This document shows positions 16,312 through 26,849 of a stretch of 64,000 nt of DNA, in pieces. The notes under the pieces are model-generated. The model saw only the letters and a program-made list of their open reading frames with translations, did no database searches and was not told the origin of the DNA. A program made the translations under genes and the position numbers. This DNA comes from Caryophanales bacterium UBA6449 (GTDB taxonomy: Bacteria; Bacillota_I; Bacilli_A; RFN20; CAG-288). Where the stretch lies: assembly GCA_002437105.1 (NCBI GenBank), contig DJOB01000004.1, positions 243,496 through 307,495 on the forward strand, written 5' to 3'. The stretch's first letter is position 1, and every line of letters starts with the position of its first letter.

Positions 16312-17691
16312 ATGCCTAACTATCCTTTTGACGAGATTGTCAGTCACTTGACCACCACGGGTTTCTGCTATCCTGGCAGTGCTATCTACGGAGGTCTTGC
16401 TAACTCTTGGGACTTCGGACCCCTCGGTACGCTGATGAAGGAGCACCTGACTCGTCTCTGGCGCGATCACTTTGTCCGGGGATTAGGCAATGTAATCGAG
16501 ATCGATCCCGCCATCATCATGAATCCGAAGGTCTGGCAGGCTACCGGTCACGTTCAGACTTTCAATGATCCTCTGATCGACTGCAAATACTGCAAATCGC
16601 GTTTCCGTGCCGACGATCTGATCAGCAAGCAGGAGCCTAATCTCGATGTCGATGGTATGACTCAGGATCAGATGAATGCCGAGATCGCTTCCGGCCGGAT
16701 CGTCTGCCCTACCTGCCATAAGAATGAGTTCACTCCGATCCGCAAGTTCCAGCTGATGTTTAAGACTTTCATCGGCGTGACGGAGGACTCTTCGGCTACC
16801 GTGTATCTAAGACCTGAGACCGCTCAGGGTATCTTCGTCAATTTCAAGAATGTCATGCGGACTACCCGGAGCAAGCTTCCTGTCGGTATCTGCGATATCG
16901 GTAAGAGCTTCCGCAACGAGATCACTCCGGGTCAGTTTATCTTCCGGACCCGCGAGTTCGAGCAGATGGAGATCGAGTTCTTCATCAAACCCGGTGAGGA
17001 CGATAAGTGGTTCGCTTGGTGGAAGGATAACTGCAAGGCCTTCGTCGAGCGGCTCGGACTGAAAGATCAGAATGTCCGTTATCGTGATCATGAGCCCGCT
17101 GAGCTGGCTTTCTACTCGAAGGCGACTACCGATATCGAATACCTCTTCCCCTGGGGTTGGGGTGAGCTGATGGGTATCGCCTGCCGCTCGGACTATGATC
17201 TCAAGCGCCACTCCGAGTGCTCAGGACAGGATCTGACCTATCTAGATCCCGAGACTCACGAGAAGTATCTGCCTCACGTCATCGAGCCCTCGTTCGGATT
17301 GGGACGTCTGCTTCTAGCTCTGTGGTGTGATAGCTACGATGTTGAGAAGCTCGAGAAGGATACGCGTGTCGTCATGCATATCGCTCCCGCTCTGGCGCCC
17401 TATACCTTCGCTGTTCTGCCTCTGTCCAACAAGCTCAACGAGGCGGCGAGAAACGAGGTTTTCAATCGTTTCCATGTCGATTATGACTGCGTTTTCGATA
17501 CCACCGGTTCGGTGGGCAAGAGATACCGCCGTCAGGATGAGATCGGTACACCCATCTGCTTCACCTACGATTTCCAGTCCGCTGACGATCACTGTGTGAC
17601 TGCTCGCGATAGAGATACGATGAAGCAGGAGAGGATCGCAATCGATTCTATTCCTGAGTACATATCCAAGAAGATCGGAAATATCCGCTAG
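16312..17691 (+). CDS. glyQS: Glycyl-tRNA synthetase, single-chain (alpha2) type
   Basis: The enzyme charges tRNA-Gly. It is the one-gene dimeric type, as in Bacilli and Mollicutes, not the alpha2beta2 GlyQ/GlyS type: 459 residues, with class II motifs (SWDFGPLGTLMKEHL; SFRNEITPGQFIFRTREFEQME; a GLGRLLLAL motif 3) and a C-terminal anticodon-binding domain. An inserted zinc ribbon is visible (CKYC and CPTC, about 40 residues apart). GCGGAGGT, nine bases before the ATG at 16312, fixes the start over an upstream TTG. It heads the unit containing dnaG and rpoD. Confidence 0.97.
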   Translation: MPNYPFDEIVSHLTTTGFCYPGSAIYGGLANSWDFGPLGTLMKEHLTRLWRDHFVRGLGNVIEIDPAIIMNPKVWQATGHVQTFNDPLIDCKYCKSRFRADDLISKQEPNLDVDGMTQDQMNAEIASGRIVCPTCHKNEFTPIRKFQLMFKTFIGVTEDSSATVYLRPETAQGIFVNFKNVMRTTRSKLPVGICDIGKSFRNEITPGQFIFRTREFEQMEIEFFIKPGEDDKWFAWWKDNCKAFVERLGLKDQNVRYRDHEPAELAFYSKATTDIEYLFPWGWGELMGIACRSDYDLKRHSECSGQDLTYLDPETHEKYLPHVIEPSFGLGRLLLALWCDSYDVEKLEKDTRVVMHIAPALAPYTFAVLPLSNKLNEAARNEVFNRFHVDYDCVFDTTGSVGKRYRRQDEIGTPICFTYDFQSADDHCVTARDRDTMKQERIAIDSIPEYISKKIGNIR

Positions 17692-17710
17692 TGCGGAGAG
17701 AGGAGGAGCT

Positions 17711-19630
17711 GTGGCCCTATCCGGATTTCCCCTTGAAGTTCAAGAGAAGTCGGACATCCTCAAAGTAGTCTCCTCATTTGTCGATGTCATACCGAAAGGA
17801 TCGGCCTATGTCGCCATCTGTCCTTTTCACAACGACACGAATCCTTCGATGAACATCAGTCCACAGCGCAATATCTTCAAGTGTTTTGCCTGTGGTGAAG
17901 GAGGAGATGCAATCACCTTCGTGAGGAAATTCCTCCACACCGACTTTCATACTGCCGTCTTGAAGGTAGCGCAGATCTGTGGCATCCCCATCCCTGACAG
18001 CACGAGTTTCAGCACTGAAGCTCAGAAGGTTAGTCCGGCTCAGAAGGCGCTCGATGACCTGAGCGACTTCTATCGGATGATGCTCAAGAGCGGCGCGGGG
18101 AAGCGGGCGATGGACTACCTCAAGGGCCGCGGTATCGACGATGCGACCATCCAGCGTTTCGGGATCGGTTATGCGCCCAGGGATGCGCAGTTAGCTATTC
18201 GATCGCTGCGGGAGAAGAAGGGGCATTCAGTTAGCGATCTCGAGGAAGCGGGCATCCTGGCGAAGGGGGCTTCTGACCTCCGGGATCGCTATTCCGAGCG
18301 CATCATGTTCCCGATCAGGGATGCGCGTGGTCACACCGTCGGATTCTCGGGGCGGAAGTACTTACCTGATGATCCCTCCGATTCGAAGTATATAAACTCG
18401 CCCGAGACCTCGCTCTTCGTGAAATCGCGGATCCTCTACAACCTCGATAATGCTTGGAGTTCTGCTAAGAATGAGGGTTACCTCTATGTGGTCGAGGGCT
18501 TCATGGATGCGATCGCTATAAATCGAGCGGGCATCGCTCCCGCGGTTGCGCTGATGGGGACTGCGCTGACGAAGGATCATCTCCGGATCATTAAGAAGCT
18601 CGGGGTCGAGGTCCGTCTCTGCCTCGATTCAGATGATGCGGGACAGCTGGGTGAACGCAAGATCGCTCCGCTGCTGACCCAGGCCGGTATCCCCTTTCGG
18701 GTCGTCGCTCCTTTCACCAAGGAGGAGGGAAAGGATACCGACGAGGTACTGGATCACCATGGAAGCGCTTTTCTTAAAGATAAACTATCTATTTTGATTG
18801 ACCCGGTCACTTTTCGCCTCAACACTATAAAAGCCGGGGGAGCTGATGTCGCCCGGCAGGTCGATCAGGTGATCGAAAGCAGCGCGGTGGAGTTCCAGGC
18901 GATGTCGCCATCTGAGCAGCAGCTCCTTCTGGAGCGGATGTCCAAGTTGGTCGGTCTGAGTACCAGCTATCTGCGCAACCGTTTTGCGGAGGCGGTCGCG
19001 GGGGCGCGGGCGACGGGGGAGGCCGTGACTGGGGATACGGTTCCCAGCGGTCTGATCAGGTTGCCCAATATGACGTTGAACGAAGCGGCAACCCTCGTCT
19101 CTCCCGCGGCGGAGCTGGTCAAGTCGGCTCTGGTCAAGGCGGGACGCGATGAGCTGGTGCGGCTGAGCTTCCATGTGACGGAGACAGGAATCATCTTCTG
19201 GCTTCCGACTTCACCTGGCGCCTGCGATATGCTCTTCCGCGATATCCAGGATCGGATGAACGATTTTACGATCCCCATGTTCTCTCGCGCCTGCGAGATC
19301 CTCTTCCGTCTCAAGGAGGAGGGGAAGTTCGGTCAGGATGGTCTGCCCAGCGAGTACTACTCCCAGATATTCGAAGAGATGATGGGCGATATCGAATCCA
19401 ACTCCGACCTGTATGCTGGTTTCGATGAGCGGATCATCTCGGGATTTTGGGAGTGCTGCAAGCATTTCGCTTGGCATCGACCGTTTGATGCTCAGCGGTT
19501 CAAGCGTCTGCTGGATCGGCATCTGTGCGCCCGTAAGAGGATCGATTTCGAGCGCGATCGGTTTCGGGTTTTGGACCCCAAGGAGTTGGACGAGCTGCAG
19601 GAAAGGAGGTCGGTCGATGTCAAAAAGTGA
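17711..19630 (+). CDS. dnaG: DNA primase
   Basis: DnaG makes RNA primers for the lagging strand at the replication fork. The 639 residues include the N-terminal CHC2 zinc finger (Cys37, His40, Cys58, Cys61), the catalytic core with the TOPRIM motifs (VVEGFMDAIAI and LCLDSDDAG), and a C-terminal helicase-interacting region. The start is GTG at 17711, five bases after AGGAGG. It follows glyQS by 19 bases, and its last 14 bases overlap the sigma-factor gene, whose ribosome-binding site lies inside dnaG. Confidence 0.97.
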   Translation: MALSGFPLEVQEKSDILKVVSSFVDVIPKGSAYVAICPFHNDTNPSMNISPQRNIFKCFACGEGGDAITFVRKFLHTDFHTAVLKVAQICGIPIPDSTSFSTEAQKVSPAQKALDDLSDFYRMMLKSGAGKRAMDYLKGRGIDDATIQRFGIGYAPRDAQLAIRSLREKKGHSVSDLEEAGILAKGASDLRDRYSERIMFPIRDARGHTVGFSGRKYLPDDPSDSKYINSPETSLFVKSRILYNLDNAWSSAKNEGYLYVVEGFMDAIAINRAGIAPAVALMGTALTKDHLRIIKKLGVEVRLCLDSDDAGQLGERKIAPLLTQAGIPFRVVAPFTKEEGKDTDEVLDHHGSAFLKDKLSILIDPVTFRLNTIKAGGADVARQVDQVIESSAVEFQAMSPSEQQLLLERMSKLVGLSTSYLRNRFAEAVAGARATGEAVTGDTVPSGLIRLPNMTLNEAATLVSPAAELVKSALVKAGRDELVRLSFHVTETGIIFWLPTSPGACDMLFRDIQDRMNDFTIPMFSRACEILFRLKEEGKFGQDGLPSEYYSQIFEEMMGDIESNSDLYAGFDERIISGFWECCKHFAWHRPFDAQRFKRLLDRHLCARKRIDFERDRFRVLDPKELDELQERRSVDVKK

Positions 19631-20456
19631 TCGGACAGGTAGATCTGGTGCTTCGACGGGAATCCTCGATTCTGATAGCATGCTCCAGCGTTTCAAGGAG
19701 TACAAGAAAGACCATACCGACCTCCTCAGAAGCCTGTTGATCGAGATGAATCTCGGCCTGGTGCACAAGGTGGTCAATGAGCTCGCCCCGAAGTTTCCCA
19801 GCATCGACAAGTCCGATATGGAATCGGAGGGCGAGCTGGCGCTGACGCTAGCGGTCGACCACTTCGATCCCGATCGGGGCACCAAGTTCTCTACCTATGC
19901 TATTACGGCGATCCGGTATGCCATCCTCTCTCTAGTAAATAAGCGGGCTATCCGGCGGGGACGGTTGACTCAGGACATGATCAAGCGGATCTCCGGGTGC
20001 ATTGCGAAGCTGAGCGAGAAGGGATCGGTGCCCACCGACGAGATGGTGGCAGCCGCGGCGGGTGGCGGGGTGACAGCCGATGACGTGAAGGATTTCCGCG
20101 ATGGCCCGCAGTGGCTCGTGAGTCTCGACGAGGTGTCGGATCCCGATGCCAAATACGCGCTGGTGGATTCTATCGCGGACAGTTCGAACTGTGACCCGGG
20201 TGAGGTGGTTGAGAATGAACTCATCCGGGACAAGCTCTATCGGGAGCTGGCTAAGCTGGATCCCCAGAGTCAGGATGTTGTGCGGAGGTATGTCGGGTTG
20301 CCGCCCTACCGTGAGAAGCAGACCTTTCAGAAGATCGGGGATGAGCTGGGCTTCTCCAAGCAGCGAGCAAATCAGATATACAGCAAGGCGAAGAAGAGTC
20401 TCCAGCAGGCGATGAACGATGACGGTTATGATGGCGATGATGAGTTGGATCTCTGA
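19617..20456 (+). CDS. Sigma-70-family RNA polymerase sigma factor (between dnaG and rpoD)
   Basis: A 279-residue sigma factor with region 2 (LGLVHKVV, then SEGELALTLAVDHFDPDRGTKFSTYA), a region-3-like segment (RGRLTQDMIKRIS), and region 4 with a helix-turn-helix (TFQKIGDELGFSKQRANQIYSKA). It lacks regions 1.1 and 1.2. This resembles group 3 factors (SigB/SigF/FliA class) more than ECF factors. No anti-sigma gene is adjacent and no sporulation genes are in the window. AGGAGG fixes the ATG at 19617, well downstream of the longest open frame. It sits inside the conserved dnaG-rpoD pair, overlapping both neighbours, so it is made along with the primary sigma factor. Its regulon is unknown. Confidence 0.8.
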   Translation: MSKSDRTGRSGASTGILDSDSMLQRFKEYKKDHTDLLRSLLIEMNLGLVHKVVNELAPKFPSIDKSDMESEGELALTLAVDHFDPDRGTKFSTYAITAIRYAILSLVNKRAIRRGRLTQDMIKRISGCIAKLSEKGSVPTDEMVAAAAGGGVTADDVKDFRDGPQWLVSLDEVSDPDAKYALVDSIADSSNCDPGEVVENELIRDKLYRELAKLDPQSQDVVRRYVGLPPYREKQTFQKIGDELGFSKQRANQIYSKAKKSLQQAMNDDGYDGDDELDL

Positions 20457-20485
20457 TGTTTATCTCGAGTGAGGTGATTGGAAAT

Positions 20486-22398
<1,913 letters not shown>

Positions 22399-22399
<1 letters not shown>

Positions 22400-23049
22400 T
22401 GTCTCTCGATCGCGTTCAGACCGTGCTCCGCTTTCTCGATCGGGACATGACGCCGGTGGAGATCGGGGCGGACCGTGCCCCTTTCGCCTCCGCTTTCGCT
22501 CGGTCTTTTGCGCGCCCCTGCTACGCTTCAGAAGTGGCGGATGGTCCCTATCAGGCTCTCGTACAATCCATCGGTGAACAGGGCTTGTCGGGCCTGGTGA
22601 AGTGCTATCGGGCTGACGGTCTGAATTCGTTTCCTCCCGACGCGGATACGGCACTCATCTGTGGCATGGGCGGTTTCACCATCAGCCGAATCCTAGGTCG
22701 CGCGGGCTCCTTGGCTTCTCTGAAGACTCTAATCCTAGAGCCGCAGTCGCACAGTGAGCTGGTCCGTCAGGCGGTGATCGATCAGGGATTCGTTCCGGTC
22801 GCGGAGTGCTATGTCGGTGAGGCGACGCGTTTCTATCCGGTGATCAAGGCGGAAAGGAGACCCCTGGAGGTTCCTTATTCTCCGGCGGAGTTGGCTTTTG
22901 GCCGAATCCCTATCCGCAATCGAGACCTGTTGCTTCGTGCTTATCTGGAAAAGCTTGTCAAGGGGTTTGACAAAAAATTTTTAGACCAGAAGAGTGGGGA
23001 CAATATCGAGCTGCGGCGGCTGGCCCTCGATCTCCTGTCGCGTTGGTGA
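22399..23049 (+). CDS. trmK: tRNA (adenine22-N1)-methyltransferase TrmK
   Basis: TrmK methylates A22 of tRNAs using S-adenosylmethionine. The 216 residues have a Rossmann-fold start (VEIGADRAPF, where the family usually has DIGSDHAYL), the characteristic ICGMGG motif IV with the following ISRIL helix, and LILEPQSH (family LILQPN). A C-terminal helical domain follows. Its position directly after rpoD, with a TGATG overlap, is conserved in Bacilli and supports the assignment. A strong terminator ends the unit here. Confidence 0.85.
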
Positions 23050-23052
23050 TAA

Positions 23053-23088
23053 AAACAACCCCGATTCATTATTGAATCGGGGTGTTTT
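23053..23088 (+). terminator. Terminator of the glyQS-trmK unit
   Basis: CCCCGATTCA and TGAATCGGGG pair perfectly across a TTAT loop (23059-23082), flanked by A-rich sequence before and TGTTTTT after. It begins 3 bases past the trmK stop. Confidence 0.9.
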
Positions 23089-23184
23089 TAGATTCTTTCA
23101 AATCAAATCAAAACTAAATTTGTAGCCCTTACATTAAGTGAACGTCTTTTTTTGACCCGGTAGCTGTCCAAGGCGGATATCTCT

Positions 23185-23212
23185 GCTGAAGAGGGTTTAT
23201 AACCTTCTCAGC
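23185..23212. other. Hairpin upstream of the sigma-like gene, function unknown
   Basis: GCTGA-GAGGGTT pairs with AACCTTCTCAGC (12 bp, one bulge, 3-base loop), about 90 bases before the start codon. No T-run follows. The 254-base gap it sits in matches no riboswitch, tRNA or small RNA I recognise. Confidence 0.35.
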
Positions 23213-23303
23213 AACCTCGTCGTCTTCGCACATTCAATCAGGTTACTCGTGTCCACAATTTTTTTAGTCACCCGATTTGATGCCTGGCCCAAGGAGGAAA
23301 TAC

Positions 23304-24011
23304 ATGGAGCCTGATTTTCGTGTTCGCAGGAGGAGGACTAAATACCTTCCGGGAGATCTTTCTGAGGAGGAGGTGCAGACTCTCCTGATCCGCTACGCTC
23401 GACTTCCCTACATCATCGCTTGCCGAATTCGACGCGATCACCATCTGAAGACCGCCGATGTCGGTGATCTCGCTTCGGAAGGTACCCTCGGACTCATCCG
23501 AGCCGCGCGGACCTTTCGCCACAATATGAACTCTTCCTTCGCTCACTATGCTTCCCTCTGGATCTACCGGGTGGAACTCAGCTGTATCAGTCGGTTCTTC
23601 CCGACCCGACTGACCCGGGCCGATCGAATCCGGGCCTATCAGTCGGATGGGGAAGGGGAGGCTCCTGGCTTCGTCTGGGTCGAGGTGGATGCTCCGCACA
23701 ATGCCCACGTGTTGGATATTTTCAGCTTCCGTTCCTACTCCCAGTCGCACGATGATGCGGCGGCTTATGAATTTATTCAGAACAACCTTCGCAAAGCTAT
23801 CATGAGCCTGGAGCCGTGCCTCGAGCGGAGCATCCTGCTCGCCTTCCTTGAACTGGAGGGTGAGGCGAAGGTCTGCTGGGCTACCGTGGCGCGCCAGTTC
23901 GCCCTACCCGAACGGACCTTCTATCGCTATCGCGATCGTGCGCTCGCCATGCTGCGCGCCAAGCTCCGGGAGCTCTTTCCAGCCATCATGCGCGAGATCG
24001 AGGGCTTCTAA
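23304..24011 (+). CDS. Small sigma-70-like factor
   Basis: The 235-residue protein has a recognisable sigma region 2: a RYARLPYIIACRIRR helix, then DVGDLASEGTLGLIRAARTF and FAHYASLWIYRVEL, which match the core-binding and -10-recognition helices. A C-terminal region-4-like helix-turn-helix follows (WATVARQFALPERTFYRYRDRAL). No regions 1 or 3 are clear. AGGAGG, six bases before the ATG at 23304, fixes the start. It stands alone between terminator-ended trmK and apt, with a structured 254-base leader. An alternative sigma factor or a sigma-like regulator is likely. The promoters it serves are unknown. Confidence 0.7.
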   Translation: MEPDFRVRRRRTKYLPGDLSEEEVQTLLIRYARLPYIIACRIRRDHHLKTADVGDLASEGTLGLIRAARTFRHNMNSSFAHYASLWIYRVELSCISRFFPTRLTRADRIRAYQSDGEGEAPGFVWVEVDAPHNAHVLDIFSFRSYSQSHDDAAAYEFIQNNLRKAIMSLEPCLERSILLAFLELEGEAKVCWATVARQFALPERTFYRYRDRALAMLRAKLRELFPAIMREIEGF

Positions 24012-24109
24012 CGGTAACGTGAATACCCTTTAATAGAATCTAAAAGGTTACTTCCGCTATATAATTTCTCAGTAAAAAAAGAAGAGAAATTTAGCGGAGG
24101 TTTTTTATC

Positions 24110-24628
24110 GTGGATCTCAAGAACTTAATATCCATCACCGAGGGGTTCCCTAAGGCTGGCATCTCGTTCAAGGATATGTCGCCGCTGCTGGCTGACCCGG
24201 TGGCGTTCCAGCAGGCTATCGCCGGTCTGACCGCTCTCGCGAAAGACCTCGCTCCAGAGGTGGTATTGGGAGCGGAGTCGCGCGGTTTTGTGATCGGTGC
24301 CCCGCTCGCTCTCTCTCTCGGAGTTGGGTTCGTCATGGCGCGCAAGCCGGGCAAGCTGCCTGGTGAGCTGCTCTCCGAGACCTACGGTCTGGAGTACGGC
24401 AGCGATACTCTCTATGTGGAGAAGAATCTGATCAAGCCGGGCACGCGCGTGCTGATCGCTGACGATCTGATGGCCACGGGTGGTACGGCGAGCGCACTCG
24501 TGCGTCTGGTCCAGAAGTGCGGAGCTATCCCGGTCGGCGTCGTGGCGCTGATCGAACTCACGGACTTCAAGGGAGATGAGGAGTTCGCTCCTGTCCCCTT
24601 CCGTTCGCTCATCAGTTTTAAGAAATGA
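24110..24628 (+). CDS. apt: Adenine phosphoribosyltransferase
   Basis: Apt salvages adenine to AMP using PRPP. The 172 residues show the PRPP-binding motif VLIADDLMATGGTA, the AESRGF segment, and the N-terminal FPKAGISFKDMSPLL hood pattern, all typical of Apt. The start is GTG at 24110, preceded by GCGGAGG. The stop overlaps the rel start (ATGA). The apt-rel pairing is conserved in Bacillota and couples purine salvage to (p)ppGpp control. Confidence 0.96.
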   Translation: MDLKNLISITEGFPKAGISFKDMSPLLADPVAFQQAIAGLTALAKDLAPEVVLGAESRGFVIGAPLALSLGVGFVMARKPGKLPGELLSETYGLEYGSDTLYVEKNLIKPGTRVLIADDLMATGGTASALVRLVQKCGAIPVGVVALIELTDFKGDEEFAPVPFRSLISFKK

Positions 24629-26823
24629 CACCGACCGATACTATCTACACATTCGATGATGTAAAGCGCGAGTACGAGAAGTATATTCTCCGTCCTCAGG
24701 ATCGACAGCTGATCGAGAGCGCGTACAAGTTTGCCGAGATGAAGCACGCGGGCCAGAAGCGTCGCTCGGGGCAGCCCTACATCACGCATCCGGTGGCCGT
24801 CGCCTACTTTCTCACACAGCTTCATACCGGTCCCGAGACCATCGCGGCCGGTCTGCTGCACGATACCGAGGAGGACACCGGTACCGGCAACAACGAGCTG
24901 AAGGAGAAGTTCGGTCCTACGGTCGCCAGCCTGGTGGAGGCACTGACCAAGATCGCCGATGTTACCCACAAGCACGATCTCCACATCATGGCGGAGGATC
25001 ACCGCAAGATCTTCGTGGCGATGGCGAAGGACGTGCGGGTGATCCTGATCAAGCTCTGCGATCGTCTGCACAACATGTCCACGCTCCAGTACCAGCCTCG
25101 CGACAAGCAGATCCGGATCTCGCAGGAGACCCTCGATGTCTATGCCCCCATCGCTCACCGGCTCGGACTCTACAAGGTTCAACTGCGCCTCGAGGACCTT
25201 TCGCTCTACTATCTGAAACCTGATGAGTATCAGAAGATCGAACGGGATCTCGCGGCTAAGAACGAGAGTTTGAGCGGCGCGCTGAAGAGGATTCAGGGCC
25301 AGATCACCGATCTGCTCAGCAAGACCGGGATCCCCTTTCAGATCTCGTCGCGGGTCAAGTCGATATTCTCGATCTACAAGAAGATGCAGGCCGGCCATAC
25401 CTTCGACGAGGTCTATGACCTGATGGCGCTGCGGATCATCACCGATACCGAGAACGAGTGTTACGAGATCCTCGGTTACATCCACGCGAACTTCAAGCCC
25501 ATCCCCGGTCGCTTCAAGGATTACATCGCCATGCCTAAGCCCAATATGTACCAGTCGCTGCACACGACCATCATCGCCGATTCGGGAAACGTCTTCGAGG
25601 TACAGATACGAACCAAGGAGATGGATGAGGTCGCCGAGGAGGGAGTCGCTGCCCACTGGCGCTATAAGGAAGGCGAGAATTACGATCCCAAGAAGGAGCA
25701 GACGGAGATCGAGGATAAGCTGCACTGGTTCCGGGATTTCGTCTCTATCACCAACGATACGGTGAAGGGTGCGGACGCGCAGGAGTACGTCCATACCCTG
25801 CAGCACGATATCTTCGATGCGAACGTCTACGTCTTCACCCCCATGGGTAAGGTCATCTCCCTGCCCCAGGGGGCCACGCCGATCGACTTCGCCTATCGCA
25901 TCCACACGGGCGTGGGCGATACGATCTCGGGCGCGAAGGTCAACGGCGCGCTCGTCCCGCTCTCCTGCATCCTGAAGACCGGCGACATCTGCGAGATCAA
26001 GACCTCGAAGGATGCGCATCCCAATCCGGCCTGGCTCAACATGTGCGTCTCCTCCTTCGCTAAGGCTCGGATCCGCCGCTACCTGACGAAGACCAATTCG
26101 GACTACATCCGCCAGGACCAGATCCAGAAGGCGAAGAAATCGCTCCAGGACAGCCTCAAGGAGCGCCAGCTGTTCGATGTCGATGTGTCGCAGCTCTGCT
26201 CTAAGAAGGTGCTGGAGAAGTTCAAGTTCAATTCCCCGGAGGAGCTGCTGCTGGCGGTCTTCTCCAAGAATATCACCCCTCAGCAGATCGTCGATTTCCT
26301 CGGTCTGAAGAAGGACATGGCCAGCTACGACGATCAGATTCGGCGCGCCAACGCCAAGGTGGCGGCGCAGAAGCCCGTCGAGGACGATGTGCTGCTCGAC
26401 GATGGCGATCGGGCGATGACCAGCCTGGCCAACTGCTGCCGGCCCATCCCCGGCGACCCCATCGTCGGTTACATCACCAAGGGTAACGGGATCAAGATCC
26501 ACCGCCAGGACTGCCCCAACATCAAGGATGAGAAGGAGCGGCTGGTCGGCGTGATGTGGAATCCCGCTGCGCAGAAAACTCTGCACCCGATCGACCTGCA
26601 GGTGGTCTGCCAGGATCGCGTCGGCCTGCTGATCGACGTGATGAATACCATCTCCCAGATGAAGGTCAATGTGTTGAACATCTCCGCCAAGCTGATGGGG
26701 ATGACGGGGAGGACGCTGATCTCGGTGACCATCATGGTCGCGGATACCGACGGCCTCAAGCTCGTCGACCAGGCGCTGATGAAGGTCAAAGGCGTCAGTG
26801 TGATCAATCGTGTCACCCACTGA
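24625..26823 (+). CDS. relA: Bifunctional (p)ppGpp synthetase/hydrolase Rel
   Basis: Rel makes and degrades (p)ppGpp in the stringent response. The 732 residues have the HD hydrolase domain (YITHPVAVAYFL; LLHDTEEDTG), the synthetase domain (VKSIFSIYKKM; GRFKDYIAMPKPNMYQSLHT), a TGS domain (VYVFTPMGKVISLPQGATPIDFAYRIHT), a zinc-finger/helical region with LANCCRPIPGD, and a C-terminal ACT domain. The basic RFKD motif, where monofunctional RelA has EFDD-type residues, and the intact HD site mark the bifunctional form. It overlaps apt by four bases and is followed by hisS. Confidence 0.96.
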   Translation: MTPTDTIYTFDDVKREYEKYILRPQDRQLIESAYKFAEMKHAGQKRRSGQPYITHPVAVAYFLTQLHTGPETIAAGLLHDTEEDTGTGNNELKEKFGPTVASLVEALTKIADVTHKHDLHIMAEDHRKIFVAMAKDVRVILIKLCDRLHNMSTLQYQPRDKQIRISQETLDVYAPIAHRLGLYKVQLRLEDLSLYYLKPDEYQKIERDLAAKNESLSGALKRIQGQITDLLSKTGIPFQISSRVKSIFSIYKKMQAGHTFDEVYDLMALRIITDTENECYEILGYIHANFKPIPGRFKDYIAMPKPNMYQSLHTTIIADSGNVFEVQIRTKEMDEVAEEGVAAHWRYKEGENYDPKKEQTEIEDKLHWFRDFVSITNDTVKGADAQEYVHTLQHDIFDANVYVFTPMGKVISLPQGATPIDFAYRIHTGVGDTISGAKVNGALVPLSCILKTGDICEIKTSKDAHPNPAWLNMCVSSFAKARIRRYLTKTNSDYIRQDQIQKAKKSLQDSLKERQLFDVDVSQLCSKKVLEKFKFNSPEELLLAVFSKNITPQQIVDFLGLKKDMASYDDQIRRANAKVAAQKPVEDDVLLDDGDRAMTSLANCCRPIPGDPIVGYITKGNGIKIHRQDCPNIKDEKERLVGVMWNPAAQKTLHPIDLQVVCQDRVGLLIDVMNTISQMKVNVLNISAKLMGMTGRTLISVTIMVADTDGLKLVDQALMKVKGVSVINRVTH

Positions 26824-26849
26824 TTGAGGGAAAGGATCGATAAGGATAT

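Noticed and set aside
23090..23303. tRNA or known small RNA in the gap after trmK
   Set aside because: No cloverleaf, CCA end, or 6S/SRP signature could be drawn; only one unexplained hairpin remains.
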